A stretch of 64,000 nucleotides of DNA from an uncultured Eubacterium sp. (GCA_905233545.1 CAJOEV010000008.1:61385-125384), one strand, 5' to 3'; shown: positions 19,444-30,556, counted from the stretch's first letter. The notes: a model not told the origin generated them from the sequence alone. Translations and numbers: made by a program.

Positions 19444-21132
19444 TCAAGTATTTAAGCCATTTTTTTGCTTTTTTATAACCAAAAAAATCTCGTCAAAACT
19501 AAGCACTTTTAACAAAAAGCACAACATACAGAAAAAGAAACAAAAAAGAGCTGATTTAATCAATAAATTGATTGGATTTGAAGTAAAAATGTTTATATAT
19601 TTATATAGAAAATATGCGACAAAATACGATAAAACGGCTATTAAAAAAGGTATTGTCAAATTCTTGGTTTTACACGCTTTTATTTGACAGGATTTTTTCA
19701 AAATTCTGCAATTCCAGACAAACATAATATAGTATCCGACAGCACCCGAAATAACACATCCGAAAAGTACAAAACTTTCGTTGCTTACAAGAAGTATGTT
19801 CAGTATCACCCTTATTATTCCCGAAACTATATACGGCATAATTGATTTTTTTGCATTACCCGTTGCCTGAACACAGAAAACTGCCGTTCCTGCAAGGGAG
19901 TAAACGGGAACTGTTAAAGCAAAGTACTTTATCAGCTTTTCGCAAGAAATAACTATATCGGGAGCTGAGCCTTCATAAAACAATGTGAGTATTTCCTTTG
20001 AATTCAGCGCGATAATAAATCCGCCCGCAGACGATATAAGAAATGTGTATTTAATTACGGAATTAATAAGTGAAGTCAGATGTTCTTTATCTGCTGTTTC
20101 ATATACCGCGCTGACTGCTGGTACAGCGCAAACCCCGAGTGCCATAGTAATACCCGGAACAAGATTCTTAAAATCCGATGCGCTTGAAAGAACTCCGAAA
20201 ACATATGCCTTGATATCCTCAACCGATGTGTTTGCAGCAGAAAGACTTTGGAAATAAATATTCTTCAAATCATTCGTATTAATCAGAGACAGCGCCCACT
20301 GAACGCTTGCAGTATCAAGAAACTGAAAAACACTCTGAACTGCACAGCTTACCATTATCGGAAACGAAAAAGAGAGAAGTTCATTTTGATAGTATTTAGT
20401 TTTTTGTCGGTTTTTAATACAGACATCGGGTTTGACTATCTGATGATAAATAATAACATAGATATAGCTTAAAAGACATCCGAAGGTTACTCCGAGTATT
20501 GCGGCAGCCGAGGTTATGGGATAGATAAATGCAAACGCTTCTTCTTCGGACAAAAGTTTTCTTCCTAAAACAATTCCTTTTGTAAGATAGGAATTATACA
20601 TATATGCCATTGAAAGCTTTGCAAATATCAGACCGAAAACCATTTTAAAAAGCGCTTCAATGAGCTGGGAAAACGAAGTCGGTTTCATATTCATAAAACC
20701 CTCATAATATCCCCTGTATGACGAAGCAAGCGCGGAAAAGAGAATTGAAGGAGCAAGAACAACAACCGAAAGAAAGCTTTTCGGCGATGAAACAATCAGA
20801 TTACAGTATGGCTTTGAAATAATAAGTATTACCGCCATACCGATTAAGCCGACCTTGAAAAACAGTTTATTTGCAGCGGATTTGATAAGTATAAGAGCTT
20901 CCTTGTCACTTTTTGCGTTATACTTCCCCGTTAATTTTGAAAGCGCAATTGGAAAAGCACCCATAATCAGTGCATGAAACGGAAGATAGAGATTATATGC
21001 CGTTGCATAGTATCCCCTGCCGACAGCTCCGATATATGAAGTTAATGGAATTTTATATACCGCTCCGATAATTTTTACTATTACCGAGGTCACCAGCAAA
21101 AGAAAAGCGGATGAAAGATATTTTGATTTCAC
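19444..21132 (-). CDS. spoVB: Polysaccharide flippase / stage V sporulation protein B-like
   Basis: MATE-fold membrane protein, position upstream of mazG-hup-yabO. Confidence 0.8.
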   Translation of the reverse strand: MKSKYLSSAFLLLVTSVIVKIIGAVYKIPLTSYIGAVGRGYYATAYNLYLPFHALIMGAFPIALSKLTGKYNAKSDKEALILIKSAANKLFFKVGLIGMAVILIISKPYCNLIVSSPKSFLSVVVLAPSILFSALASSYRGYYEGFMNMKPTSFSQLIEALFKMVFGLIFAKLSMAYMYNSYLTKGIVLGRKLLSEEEAFAFIYPITSAAAILGVTFGCLLSYIYVIIYHQIVKPDVCIKNRQKTKYYQNELLSFSFPIMVSCAVQSVFQFLDTASVQWALSLINTNDLKNIYFQSLSAANTSVEDIKAYVFGVLSSASDFKNLVPGITMALGVCAVPAVSAVYETADKEHLTSLINSVIKYTFLISSAGGFIIALNSKEILTLFYEGSAPDIVISCEKLIKYFALTVPVYSLAGTAVFCVQATGNAKKSIMPYIVSGIIRVILNILLVSNESFVLFGCVISGAVGYYIMFVWNCRILKKSCQIKACKTKNLTIPFLIAVLSYFVAYFLYKYINIFTSNPINLLIKSALFCFFFCMLCFLLKVLSFDEIFLVIKKQKNGLNT

Positions 21133-21194
21133 ATTATCACCAAATAAAAAAAGAAGCCTAAAAACTTAGACTTCCTTTTAGTATTAATATTTGA

Positions 21195-21626
21195 TTATTC
21201 CGAGTCAACAACCTCAACATCGATATCAACATCAACATCTTCGGCTGTTTTTCTCTCGTGGCGCAAGGATTCAACAAATGCGTCGTGGAGGTCTTTAACT
21301 TCAACCTCAAGAATGTCAACTCTTGATTTAAGAAGCTGAATTTCCTGAACACCCTTCTGAATTGCTTCTTCATCAACATTCTCACCAGTGTACGCATCAT
21401 ACTGAAGCTTTCCGAAAGCCTCATATGCTTTATTAAGCTTTGTTTTTGAATCAAGAAGCTCAATTTTCTTTTTGGATATTTCAAGCCTTTCAGCGCTCTT
21501 CTTTGTTGCCTGCTCGGCATAGCTTTTTGTTCTTGTTAAAACCTCTTCGAAATTTCCGTGTTTTGCAGTGTGTAAAACGTGGTCAACACCTGAAAAGATA
21601 TCATTAAGACTTTTCATCAGAATCAC
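21195..21626 (-). CDS. Coiled-coil protein of unknown function
   Basis: 143 aa coiled-coil ORF with acidic C-terminus; hairpin and T-run follow its stop. Confidence 0.65.
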   Translation of the reverse strand: MILMKSLNDIFSGVDHVLHTAKHGNFEEVLTRTKSYAEQATKKSAERLEISKKKIELLDSKTKLNKAYEAFGKLQYDAYTGENVDEEAIQKGVQEIQLLKSRVDILEVEVKDLHDAFVESLRHERKTAEDVDVDIDVEVVDSE

Positions 21627-21692
21627 CTCTCTGATATCATTATATTACAATCCGTTGAACAATGCAATACTGTTTGCAATAATTAATAATAC

Positions 21693-23111
21693 TTATGCAT
21701 TGTAAAATAATGATATTCCGGATTTTTTGTTTATAACCTCATTAAAATTGTTTATATACTCATAAGGGTATTTATAATTATATATTCTTTCGATATGATT
21801 ATAGCTCCCTTTTCTGAGCTTTGTTACAGCTCCTGCTCCTGCTGCAAAAACGCTGTGGGTTTCATCCATCATAAAGATGTTATAAAGGCATTCAAACCCT
21901 TCTTTTGCATAGCCGACATTTTCAAGATTGCCGAGTGATTTGCTCTGGCGGTACATATAATAGGGATTGTAGCCGCATTTTTTTAACTTCTGATATGCAA
22001 AGTCAATCATATAAGCGGTTTCAAGTTTACGCGCAATATCGAAGTATTCATTTTCAGTTACAAGATACGCTCCGCTTTTAAGCGAAAGATTATGAACGGT
22101 TACGCTCTGCGCTCCGAGAGAAATCGCCGTATCAACACTGCTTTCAAAAGACTGGGGTGTATCTGAATTCAGTCCTGCTATTAAATCTGTATTTATATTC
22201 TTAAAGCCGAGCTTTTTTGCAAGCTCGAAGGCATCCAAAGTCTGCTGAACACTGTGTTTTCTTCCGACTGCTTTAAGCACATCGTCATTAAAACTCTGGG
22301 CGTTGATGCTTATTCTGCTGACATTGTGTTCAAGAAGCGTGTTTAGTTTTTCTTGGGTAATTGTATCAGGTCTGCCCGCTTCAACAGTAAGCTCCCTTAG
22401 ATTTGATAAATCAAAATTCTTCTCAACTGCACTTAAAACATCATTGAGTTGAGCAGCGGAGAGCGTTGTTGGCGTTCCGCCTCCAAAATAGATTGTTTCA
22501 AGATTCAAGCCGAGATTATCGGCAATTCTTCCTATTTCTTCAAGTTCCCTGCACAAAAGCCTTACATACGGCTCAATCAGTTCACCTGCATTTTGGATAC
22601 TGTGTGAAACAAAGGAGCAGTATGAACAGCGAGTCGGACAAAACGGAATTGAAACATAAAGTGAAAAAGAATTATCCTTTGAAAGAGAGATTATTCTGTT
22701 TTCCCTCTGCATAACCTCGAAGGCAAGAGATATTTTCTTTTCGTCGGTTAAATCCTCTCTGAAAAGCTCCCTCGCTTTTTCTTCACCGAATTTTTCAACT
22801 CTCGAATGCATTAGCCTTGCAGGGCGAACACCGTAGAGTATTCCCCATGGCGGTTTAAAGCCTGTTAACTCGGATAACGCCTCATAAAGCAAAACGGATA
22901 TGCAGTGCTGCGTATCCTCATTTTGCTTGATTATTCGTTTTTTAGAAACTGTTTTTGAAAAGCACTTCACATCAGCTGAAATAACGCCGTTTTCAAGTTT
23001 TGTTATAACAACAACATCCTCGCCCTCATTCAGCTTTTCAAGCGGAAAGAAGGTTAAGGCGATTTTCTCGGTCTGATATGAAAAATCGTGGTTTATGTTT
23101 TTAATTATCAT
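21693..23111 (-). CDS. hemZ: Coproporphyrinogen dehydrogenase HemZ (radical SAM)
   Basis: SIPFCPTRCSYCSF, YFGGGTPTTLSAAQL; HemZ-type N-terminal extension. Confidence 0.9.
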   Translation of the reverse strand: MIIKNINHDFSYQTEKIALTFFPLEKLNEGEDVVVITKLENGVISADVKCFSKTVSKKRIIKQNEDTQHCISVLLYEALSELTGFKPPWGILYGVRPARLMHSRVEKFGEEKARELFREDLTDEKKISLAFEVMQRENRIISLSKDNSFSLYVSIPFCPTRCSYCSFVSHSIQNAGELIEPYVRLLCRELEEIGRIADNLGLNLETIYFGGGTPTTLSAAQLNDVLSAVEKNFDLSNLRELTVEAGRPDTITQEKLNTLLEHNVSRISINAQSFNDDVLKAVGRKHSVQQTLDAFELAKKLGFKNINTDLIAGLNSDTPQSFESSVDTAISLGAQSVTVHNLSLKSGAYLVTENEYFDIARKLETAYMIDFAYQKLKKCGYNPYYMYRQSKSLGNLENVGYAKEGFECLYNIFMMDETHSVFAAGAGAVTKLRKGSYNHIERIYNYKYPYEYINNFNEVINKKSGISLFYNA

Positions 23112-23113
23112 TT

Positions 23114-23725
23114 TTATTTCATATAGGGATTGTATCTGCGTTCGAATTCAAGGGTTGTTTGCTCTTCATGCCCCGGCATAACATTGTAGTCCCCGTCGAG
23201 CTTGCTCAGCTTTCTTAGTGAAGCAAGCATTTCGGGAACTGAGCCTCCGGGAAAATCTGTTCTTCCGCAAGAACAATAAAACAGTGTGTCGCCAGAAAAC
23301 AGATAATCTTCTGCTATAAAACAAACGCTGCCCTTTGTGTGACCCGGGGTTGAAACAACCCTGATTTCTGTTTCACCGAGAGTTATGCTGTCACCGTCTT
23401 TGAGTATTAAATCGGCTTCAACATCATTTTGCGGAGCATTACAGAAAACTGCAAGCGAAAGCCTTCCCGATGTAAGCATTCCCGCGTCCTCTGCAGAAAT
23501 AGCAACCTTGCATCCAAACTTTTCCTTAACTTCTTTTGTTCCGATAATATGGTCAAAATGACCGTGGGTTAAAAGAATGTATTCAAGTTCTGTGTTCCCT
23601 ATTAAACCGAGCATTTCTTCAGAATACTCGGTACAGTCGACAAGAGCTGATTTATTTGTTTTTTCATCAATTATTAGATAACAGTTGTTACCCATGTCGC
23701 CGAAGGAGAAAGATTTTACTTTCAT
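23114..23725 (-). CDS. MBL-fold metallo-hydrolase
   Basis: LTHGHFDHIIG, STPGHTKGSVCF, FSGDTLF, MPGHEEQT. Confidence 0.9.
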   Translation of the reverse strand: MKVKSFSFGDMGNNCYLIIDEKTNKSALVDCTEYSEEMLGLIGNTELEYILLTHGHFDHIIGTKEVKEKFGCKVAISAEDAGMLTSGRLSLAVFCNAPQNDVEADLILKDGDSITLGETEIRVVSTPGHTKGSVCFIAEDYLFSGDTLFYCSCGRTDFPGGSVPEMLASLRKLSKLDGDYNVMPGHEEQTTLEFERRYNPYMK

Positions 23726-23742
23726 TTTTTCACATCCTTTTT

Positions 23743-23767
23743 TGATGGGAGGACGATAGTGCCGTCC
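23743..23767. repeat. Short hairpin repeat AGGACGATAGTGCCGTCCT
   Basis: Inverted repeat directly against the dtd stop codon. Confidence 0.5.
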
Positions 23768-24217
23768 TTATAGTTCTTTACTGTCAAGAATTATTGTAAC
23801 AGGACCGTCGTTTATAAGGGAAACCTGCATATCGGCTCCGAACTCGCCCGTTTCAACTTTTCTTATTCCTGCGTCCTTTAAGCCCTGAATAAAATATTCG
23901 TAAAGAGGAATTGCTTCGCTCGGTGCAGCTGCGCCGATGAATGACGGGCGTCTGCCGTGAGAGCAGTCAGCTGCGAGAGTGAACTGTGAAATAACAAGCA
24001 TTTCACCGTCAACATCAAGACAGGAAAGATTCATTTTATCATTTTCGTCCTCAAAAATTCTTAAAAACGGAACCTTTTTGAGAAGCTTATCAGCATCCGA
24101 TTTTGTGTCGCCCTCAACGACTCCGAGCAGAATCATAAAACCTTTACTTATCTCACCGACTGTTTTTTCGTCAATATCAACATTTGATTTACTTACTCTT
24201 TGAATTACTGCTTTCAT
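23768..24217 (-). CDS. dtd: D-aminoacyl-tRNA deacylase
   Basis: [58 protein letters not shown]. Confidence 0.96.
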   Translation of the reverse strand: MKAVIQRVSKSNVDIDEKTVGEISKGFMILLGVVEGDTKSDADKLLKKVPFLRIFEDENDKMNLSCLDVDGEMLVISQFTLAADCSHGRRPSFIGAAAPSEAIPLYEYFIQGLKDAGIRKVETGEFGADMQVSLINDGPVTIILDSKEL

Positions 24218-24253
24218 ATATTCACCTGAATTAATAATCTATTGTGTACCGAC

Positions 24254-24288
24254 ACCTAAAACCTAAAACCTAAAACCTAAAACCTGAA
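24254..24288. repeat. Heptamer array (ACCTAAA)x4 + ACCTGAA
   Basis: Five consecutive 7-mers ending exactly at the relA stop (24289). Confidence 0.92.
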
Positions 24289-26505
24289 TTATAATTGAAG
24301 TTCCGAGCGTTCAATAAGATATACGCCGTTAACTTTATTAAGAAGCTTGATAACTGCCTCAAGATGCTCTTTTCCGTTTACGGCAATAGTCAGATTCGTT
24401 ACACAGTTTCCGTCGTTAATAGGCCTTCCGTTAATTGCCATAATCTTAACATGAGCGCCTGCAAGTGCAGTTGTTACATCCATCAGAACGCCTTCTCTGT
24501 TTATAGCATAAATATTGATTGTTGCTCTTGCTTCAATCTGAATGCTTTCATTCCATCTTGCACGAACCCAGCGTTCAGGCTCGGGAGAAGCGGAAATATC
24601 AACAGGAACATTTTTACATTCTCTTCTGTGAATAGTTATGCCGTGTCCCCTTGTTATGAAACCGATAATATCTTCACCGGGAAGCGGATTACAGCATTTG
24701 CCCATATTAACGGGACTGTTATCAAAACCTTCAACAATTATTCCGCCGACATCCTTTGATGAAGGTTTGTTTAACTTCTCAATTGTTTCGTTTATGTCCT
24801 GAGGCTGCTCTTCTTCCTTTGGCTTCCAGTTACGGTTGTATTCATCCTTAATACCCGGCATCAAGCGCGAAAGCTGAATTCCGCCATAGCCAATTGCAGC
24901 ATAAAAATCATCAGCATCATTGAAGTGAGAGCGCTCAGCAAGCTTGAGGATAAATTCCTCATGCTCTTCTTCACTCAGACGGATATAATTGCGCTTGAAT
25001 TCTCTTTCAATCTCAATCTTACCCTGAGCAATGTTTTCATCCCTCTTCTCGTGCTTGAACCACGCACGGATTTTTGAGCGTGCTCCGCCTGTTTTAACAA
25101 AGTTAAGCCAGTCTCTTGACGGTCCCTTGTCGGGTGATTTTGAAGTTATTATCTCAACAACCTGCCCTGTTCTGACAACCGTGTCAAGCGGAACCATTTT
25201 TCCGTCAATTTTTGCGCCGACGGTTTTGTTTCCGACTGCCGAGTGAATTGCATAAGCAAAATCAACAACGGTTGAGCCCCTCGGCAGACTTTTAACATCG
25301 CCCCTCGGAGTCAAAACATATATCTCATCCATTGAAAGGTCGCCCTTTATGGTTGAAATAAGCTCGGCTGCGTTATCTGCATTATCGCTTTCAATAACAT
25401 TGTTAATCCATTGAAGCTGTCTGTCGAGGCTGTCTCTTCCGCTCTTTCCGAGTTTATACTTCCAGTGTGCCGCGATACCGTATTCAGCAGTTCTGTGCAT
25501 TTCCCATGTTCTTATCTGAACTTCAAAAGGTATTCCCTTTTTGGATAATACAGTCGTGTGAAGTGACTGATATAAATTCGGCTTGGGCATTGAAATATAG
25601 TCTTTGAATCTTCCCGGAAGCGGAGTAAACATATCGTGAATTATTCCGAGCGCATTATAGCAGTCCCTTGTGTCATCAACAAGTATTCTTACTGCATAAA
25701 TATCATATATTTCATCAAAGCTTCTTCCTTTGATATATACTTTTCTGAAGATGCCGTGAACAGATTTAACCCTCGATGTTATCTTAACATTTCCAATTAT
25801 CGGGGTTAATTTGTCGCTTATCTGTTTTTCAATATCAGCTAAGAACTCTTCGCCTTCTTCGGTTTTCATTGAAAGAGAGTTTTCAATTTCCTCGTAAGCA
25901 ATCGGGTCAAGATAGCGAATTGCTAAGTCCTCAAGCTCTTCTTTGAACTGACGGATACCGAGACGGTGCGCTATCGGAGCATATATTTCAAGCGTTTCAA
26001 GAGATTTTTCCCTTTGCTTATACTTGGGCATATGCTGAAGCGTTCTCATATTATGAAGCCTGTCGGCAAGCTTGATGATAATAACTCTGACATCCTGGTT
26101 CATTGCAATAAACATCTTTCTGATGTTTTCTGCCTGAACTTCCTCCTTTGTTGAAAGCGGAATCTGTCCGAGTTTTGTTACACCGTCAACAAGCAAAGCA
26201 ACATCGCTTCCGAAGGTTTTTCCGATATAGTCAAGATTGTATTCGGTATCTTCAACAACATCGTGCAAAAGCGCCGCGATAATACACTCATTATCCATTC
26301 CCATTTCAAAAAGAATTTTTGCAACGGCAACAGGGTGCATTATATAAGGCTCGCCGCTTCTTCTGCGCTGGTCCTTGTGCGCTTTTCTGGCAAGCAAATA
26401 TGCTTTTTCAATTTTTTCGCTGTCGTATGAGGGATTGCTCTTTACCTTTTCGAAGAACTCATCAAAATGGTCGTTATATTCCTCATTTTTTATTTCATTA
26501 CTCAA
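24289..26505 (-). CDS. relA: Bifunctional (p)ppGpp synthetase/hydrolase
   Basis: HD (LLHDVVEDTEYN), synthetase (GRFKDYISMPKPNLYQSLHTTV), TGS and ACT domains. Confidence 0.95.
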   Translation of the reverse strand: MSNEIKNEEYNDHFDEFFEKVKSNPSYDSEKIEKAYLLARKAHKDQRRRSGEPYIMHPVAVAKILFEMGMDNECIIAALLHDVVEDTEYNLDYIGKTFGSDVALLVDGVTKLGQIPLSTKEEVQAENIRKMFIAMNQDVRVIIIKLADRLHNMRTLQHMPKYKQREKSLETLEIYAPIAHRLGIRQFKEELEDLAIRYLDPIAYEEIENSLSMKTEEGEEFLADIEKQISDKLTPIIGNVKITSRVKSVHGIFRKVYIKGRSFDEIYDIYAVRILVDDTRDCYNALGIIHDMFTPLPGRFKDYISMPKPNLYQSLHTTVLSKKGIPFEVQIRTWEMHRTAEYGIAAHWKYKLGKSGRDSLDRQLQWINNVIESDNADNAAELISTIKGDLSMDEIYVLTPRGDVKSLPRGSTVVDFAYAIHSAVGNKTVGAKIDGKMVPLDTVVRTGQVVEIITSKSPDKGPSRDWLNFVKTGGARSKIRAWFKHEKRDENIAQGKIEIEREFKRNYIRLSEEEHEEFILKLAERSHFNDADDFYAAIGYGGIQLSRLMPGIKDEYNRNWKPKEEEQPQDINETIEKLNKPSSKDVGGIIVEGFDNSPVNMGKCCNPLPGEDIIGFITRGHGITIHRRECKNVPVDISASPEPERWVRARWNESIQIEARATINIYAINREGVLMDVTTALAGAHVKIMAINGRPINDGNCVTNLTIAVNGKEHLEAVIKLLNKVNGVYLIERSELQL

Positions 26506-28525
26506 AACCCATTCTCTCCTTCAATGACTTAAGAACATCGGTTTCTTCAAGATTAACCTTGCGTTTTACTTCGTTTATAACTATTCTGTCTCCTCTGATG
26601 CTTATCAGCCCTGTTTGCCTAAATGCTTCAAGGGAAAACATAAGCTGGGCATAAGTCAGTTTATCCTGCAAACGAAAATACAGGTTTTCAGCTCCGTATT
26701 TATAACCTTTGCTCTGAGATAAACAGCGGTAAACCTCCGCACAGATGTTTCTGTTTGGATAGAGACTTTTATCAAATTTATCAGTCTGGATATACAGCTC
26801 GTATTTGTTCTTTTCGTCAAAGAACTTATCGTCGTTCGATGAACTGAGGCGGATATCAAGCGCCTGAACAGAAAGATAGCGTTTTCCGTTAAAGTAATTA
26901 TCCGAAACCCTTACGGCTAAATCAAGATAATCACCAGAAGAATAAGGAAATTCGTCATAGGGTGAAGAAAACTTCACTACTCTGATAATTCTTCCGCGTT
27001 TTTCAACTTCAAGTCTTATATGCTTTCCCTCACTCATCGGCGTTACGCTGATGAGTTTCATTCTTTTCAGCCCGAAAACAGCCTGGGGATTTGAAGCTCC
27101 GTACGGCTCAAGAACACTCAGATTGCTGACTAAATCAAGGCTGAGATAAAACGGAGAAAGCATACTGTCGATAACAATTTTCTGCGGAGGCATTATTTCA
27201 TACTCTCTGAGTGCATACTCATTTATATGCTTTGTGAACAAATCAATATTATTTTCGTCAAGCGTTACACCTGCTGCAAGCGGATGACCGCCGAACTGAA
27301 TAATATCATCACGGCAGGCGTTGATTGCTTCAAAAATATTGAATCCTTCAATTGATCTTGCAGAGCCCCTTGCAACGCCGTTTTCATCAATTCCGATTAT
27401 TATCGAAGGCTTTGAATACTTTTCAACAATATGGCTTGCAACAATTCCTACAACCCCATGATGATAGCCCTGACCTGCAATAACAATAACTCTGTTCGTT
27501 ACAAGCGACGGATTCTTCTCTATCTTTTTTGCAATATCGTCAAGAATACTTTTTTCCTCTTCCTGACGGTTAATATTTTCACCGCAAAGCTCTTTAAACT
27601 TCTGCGCGCAATCGCGATAATCACTGCTCATTAAAAACTCAAGCGCTGAATCGGCATGCGACATTCTTCCGACTGCATTAATCTTAGGACATAGCTGGAA
27701 CGCAATATCATTTGCGGAATATTTCTTATCACTGTTAATATCCTTAAACGCCTTAATCGGAGCTTTCGGATTATTATTTATCTGTTTTAATCCCTCACGG
27801 ACAAAAACTCTGTTTTCGTTTACAAGCGGAACAACATCGCCGATTGTACCTATTGCTGCCAAGTCAATGTATTCATCAATCAGCTTGTCGGTCACATCAC
27901 CGCTGAGCGCACAAATCAATTTGAATGCAACGCCAGCTCCGCAGTATTCATGGAATTCAAGATTATTATCCTTTCTGTGCGGATTAACAACCGCTTCTGC
28001 TTTTGGAAGCGTTTCGGAGGGTTGGTGATGGTCAGTTACAACAAGTTTCATTCCGAGAGAATATATATGCTCAGCCTCTTCGATTGCATTGATTCCGTTA
28101 TCAACCGTTATTATCAAAGAGGTATTTTTCTTCTTAATATCATCAATTGCATTGATATTCAGACCGTAGCCCTCGCCCTCACGGCTGGGAATATAATGAA
28201 AAACATCCGCGCCCTGCTTTTTCAGGTATTTGAGCATAATTGCGGTTGAGGTAACTCCGTCGCAGTCATAGTCTCCGAAAATGCAGATTCTTTCATTATT
28301 TTCAATGGAGGCTTTAATTGTTTTCACAGCCCTGTCCATATCAATAAAGTCAAAAGGCGAAACGAGCTTAACACTTTCGGAAACAAAATCCGAAAATGCA
28401 AGCTCTGAGTCAATACCCCTTGCAACAACCAAATAGGCAATAAATGGGTCGATATTAAATTTTTCGCTTAAATCGTTTGCCAAAGCCTTATCTGCCTCGC
28501 GCAAAACCCATTTTTTGTGAGCCAT
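26498..28525 (-). CDS. recJ: Single-stranded-DNA-specific exonuclease RecJ
   Basis: FGDYDCDGVTSTAIM, VTDHHQP, GRMSHADSALE, SGGHPLAAGV-like FGGHPLAAGVTL. Confidence 0.94.
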   Translation of the reverse strand: MAHKKWVLREADKALANDLSEKFNIDPFIAYLVVARGIDSELAFSDFVSESVKLVSPFDFIDMDRAVKTIKASIENNERICIFGDYDCDGVTSTAIMLKYLKKQGADVFHYIPSREGEGYGLNINAIDDIKKKNTSLIITVDNGINAIEEAEHIYSLGMKLVVTDHHQPSETLPKAEAVVNPHRKDNNLEFHEYCGAGVAFKLICALSGDVTDKLIDEYIDLAAIGTIGDVVPLVNENRVFVREGLKQINNNPKAPIKAFKDINSDKKYSANDIAFQLCPKINAVGRMSHADSALEFLMSSDYRDCAQKFKELCGENINRQEEEKSILDDIAKKIEKNPSLVTNRVIVIAGQGYHHGVVGIVASHIVEKYSKPSIIIGIDENGVARGSARSIEGFNIFEAINACRDDIIQFGGHPLAAGVTLDENNIDLFTKHINEYALREYEIMPPQKIVIDSMLSPFYLSLDLVSNLSVLEPYGASNPQAVFGLKRMKLISVTPMSEGKHIRLEVEKRGRIIRVVKFSSPYDEFPYSSGDYLDLAVRVSDNYFNGKRYLSVQALDIRLSSSNDDKFFDEKNKYELYIQTDKFDKSLYPNRNICAEVYRCLSQSKGYKYGAENLYFRLQDKLTYAQLMFSLEAFRQTGLISIRGDRIVINEVKRKVNLEETDVLKSLKERMGFE

Positions 28526-28848
28526 TATGAATTCTTGTCCACCTTGTGAAATTGCTTGAGATTTCCGGCTTTCTGCGCTCTTTTATCAAGCTCTTTTTCA
28601 ACATCCTCAACAGTGATATTCTGATAAGCCATTAAAACAAGAGTGTGATAGAGTAAATCACAGATTTCGCCGATTGTTTCTTCGTTTTTTGCATTTTTAG
28701 CGGCGATAATCACTTCCGAGGATTCCTCGCCAATTTTCTTTAGTATTTTATCTATTCCCTGCTCAAAGAGATAGCTCGTGTATGAACCTTCGGTTTTTGC
28801 CTCTCTTCTTTCAAGAATAGTTTCATAGTCATTTCTGATGTAGTCCAT
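28525..28848 (-). CDS. hisE: Phosphoribosyl-ATP diphosphatase
   Basis: SYTSYLFEQGIDKILKKIGEESSEVIIAAKN. Confidence 0.93.
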   Translation of the reverse strand: MDYIRNDYETILERREAKTEGSYTSYLFEQGIDKILKKIGEESSEVIIAAKNAKNEETIGEICDLLYHTLVLMAYQNITVEDVEKELDKRAQKAGNLKQFHKVDKNS

Positions 28849-28852
28849 AATC

Positions 28853-29188
28853 TTATACCCTGTTAAATTCTATATCATTAAAAAAGCACGAATGATTTCC
28901 CGTATGGCAGGCAGCTCCAGTCTGAACAACTTCAATAAGAAGTGTATCGTCGTCGCAGTCACCTTTGATTGAAACAATCTTCTGAAAATGTCCCGAGGTG
29001 GCACCCTTATTCCAAAGCTCCTGACGGGAACGGGAATAAAACCAGGTGTATCCCGTTTCGAGAGTTTTTTTCAGTGATTCCTCGTTCATATATGCAAGCA
29101 TAAGAACTTCGTTTGTTCCTGTTTCCTGGATTATTGCAGGAATTAATTCGCTCTTTTTAAAATACTTTTTTACATCAATCATTTGCAC
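28853..29188 (-). CDS. hisI: Phosphoribosyl-AMP cyclohydrolase (probable start 29182)
   Basis: [51 protein letters not shown]. Confidence 0.95.
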   Translation of the reverse strand: MQMIDVKKYFKKSELIPAIIQETGTNEVLMLAYMNEESLKKTLETGYTWFYSRSRQELWNKGATSGHFQKIVSIKGDCDDDTLLIEVVQTGAACHTGNHSCFFNDIEFNRV

Positions 29189-29891
29189 ACCTCAGAGCTT
29201 CTTTTAAATCAAGAGTTTTCTTATAGATTGATTTTCCGCATATTGCACCGTAGAGATTGTTCTCCTTAAGCGCTTTGATATCATCTATTGTTGCAACTCC
29301 GCCCGAAGCTGTTATATCGCACGAAACAGCCTCGTTGAGCTCGGTTAACTGTTTTATATTCGGTCCTGCAAGAGTTCCGTCCTTGGAAATATCGGTGTAG
29401 ATAATTGTTTTAACTCCGATTTGTTCCATTTTCTTTGCAAGGTCAATATAATAAATCTCGCTTTTTTCAGTCCAGCCCTCAGTTGCAGCATAGCCGTCCT
29501 TTGCGTCTATTCCTACTGCAATCAAATCCCCGAAGTTCTTAACCGCATCCTCAACTAATTTCGGATTTTTGAGCGCTACAGAGCCGAGAATTATTCTGCT
29601 GATTCCGTTTTGTGCATAGAATTCAATATCGTCAAGCGTTCTAATTCCGCCACCGAGTTCAACCTTAAGGTCTGTGTTATTTGCAACATCAATGAAAACC
29701 TCGTGATTAACTCGCTTTTTTTGAAGCGAGCCGTCAAGGTCAACCATATGAACCCATTTTGCACCTGCTTCTTCAAAGCTTTTTGCAGTTTCAAGAGCGT
29801 TTTCGGCAACCTGCTCGGTTGTTGAAAAATCGCCCTTATAAAGTCTTACCGGTTTTCCGTCTATAATATCAATTGCAGGAAAAATTATCAT
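29175..29891 (-). CDS. hisA: ProFAR isomerase HisA
   Basis: [43 protein letters not shown]. Confidence 0.95.
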   Translation of the reverse strand: MIIFPAIDIIDGKPVRLYKGDFSTTEQVAENALETAKSFEEAGAKWVHMVDLDGSLQKKRVNHEVFIDVANNTDLKVELGGGIRTLDDIEFYAQNGISRIILGSVALKNPKLVEDAVKNFGDLIAVGIDAKDGYAATEGWTEKSEIYYIDLAKKMEQIGVKTIIYTDISKDGTLAGPNIKQLTELNEAVSCDITASGGVATIDDIKALKENNLYGAICGKSIYKKTLDLKEALRCAND

Positions 29892-29908
29892 TATTAATCA
29901 CCATAAAA

Positions 29909-29965
29909 TCGGGTGCGGGTGTCCCGCCATCAATTCTTCATTCTCAATTCTTCATTCTTAATTTT
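29909..29965. repeat. Hairpin module TCGGGTGCGGGTGTCCCGCC plus heptamer array (AATTCTT CATTCTC AATTCTT CATTCTT)
   Basis: Read directly; abuts the hisB stop at 29966. Confidence 0.8.
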
Positions 29966-30544
29966 CTACAAAACACCTTTTGTAGAAAGCGTGCTTCCGT
30001 CTTTATTCGGCGTTACGGCAATTTTCAGCGCGTGAGCAACCGCCTTGAATATTGCTTCAATCTGGTGATGAGCATTGTTTCCGTATGGAACATTAATATG
30101 AAGCGTTATACCTGCATTCATAGCAAAAGCTCTCCAGAATTCTTCGCAAACCGCTGTTTCAAAGTCTCCGCAGATTTCCTGTGCCATTGTTGCGTTGAAA
30201 ACAAGGAACGGTCTGTTTGACAAATCAAGTGAAACATTTGCAAGGCTCTCATCCATCGGAATTGAAAAAAAGCCGTAGCGTTCAATACCCGAAAAATCAC
30301 CCATTGCTTCTTTAAATGCTGTTCCGAGAACAATTCCCGTATCTTCAGCAGTGTGGTGATTGTCAACCTCGAGGTCGCCCTTTACATCAAGCTTAAGTCC
30401 AAAGCCTGCATGATGAGCAAAGGCAATCAGCATATGATCGAAAAAGCCGATTCCTGTTTTTATTTCAATATCTCCGCCGTCAATACAGAGATTGCATTTT
30501 ATCTGAGTTTCTTTTGTGTTGCGTTCAACTGATGATTGTCTCAT
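29966..30544 (-). CDS. hisB: Imidazoleglycerol-phosphate dehydratase
   Basis: GIGFFDHMLIAFAHHAGF, DNHHTAEDTGIVLG, GNNAHHQIEAIFKA. Confidence 0.96.
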   Translation of the reverse strand: MRQSSVERNTKETQIKCNLCIDGGDIEIKTGIGFFDHMLIAFAHHAGFGLKLDVKGDLEVDNHHTAEDTGIVLGTAFKEAMGDFSGIERYGFFSIPMDESLANVSLDLSNRPFLVFNATMAQEICGDFETAVCEEFWRAFAMNAGITLHINVPYGNNAHHQIEAIFKAVAHALKIAVTPNKDGSTLSTKGVL

Positions 30545-30556
30545 AGTTAAAACTCC

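Noticed and set aside
24254-24288. Heptamer arrays as CRISPR
   Set aside because: Units are 7 bp and contiguous, without spacers; no cas genes nearby.
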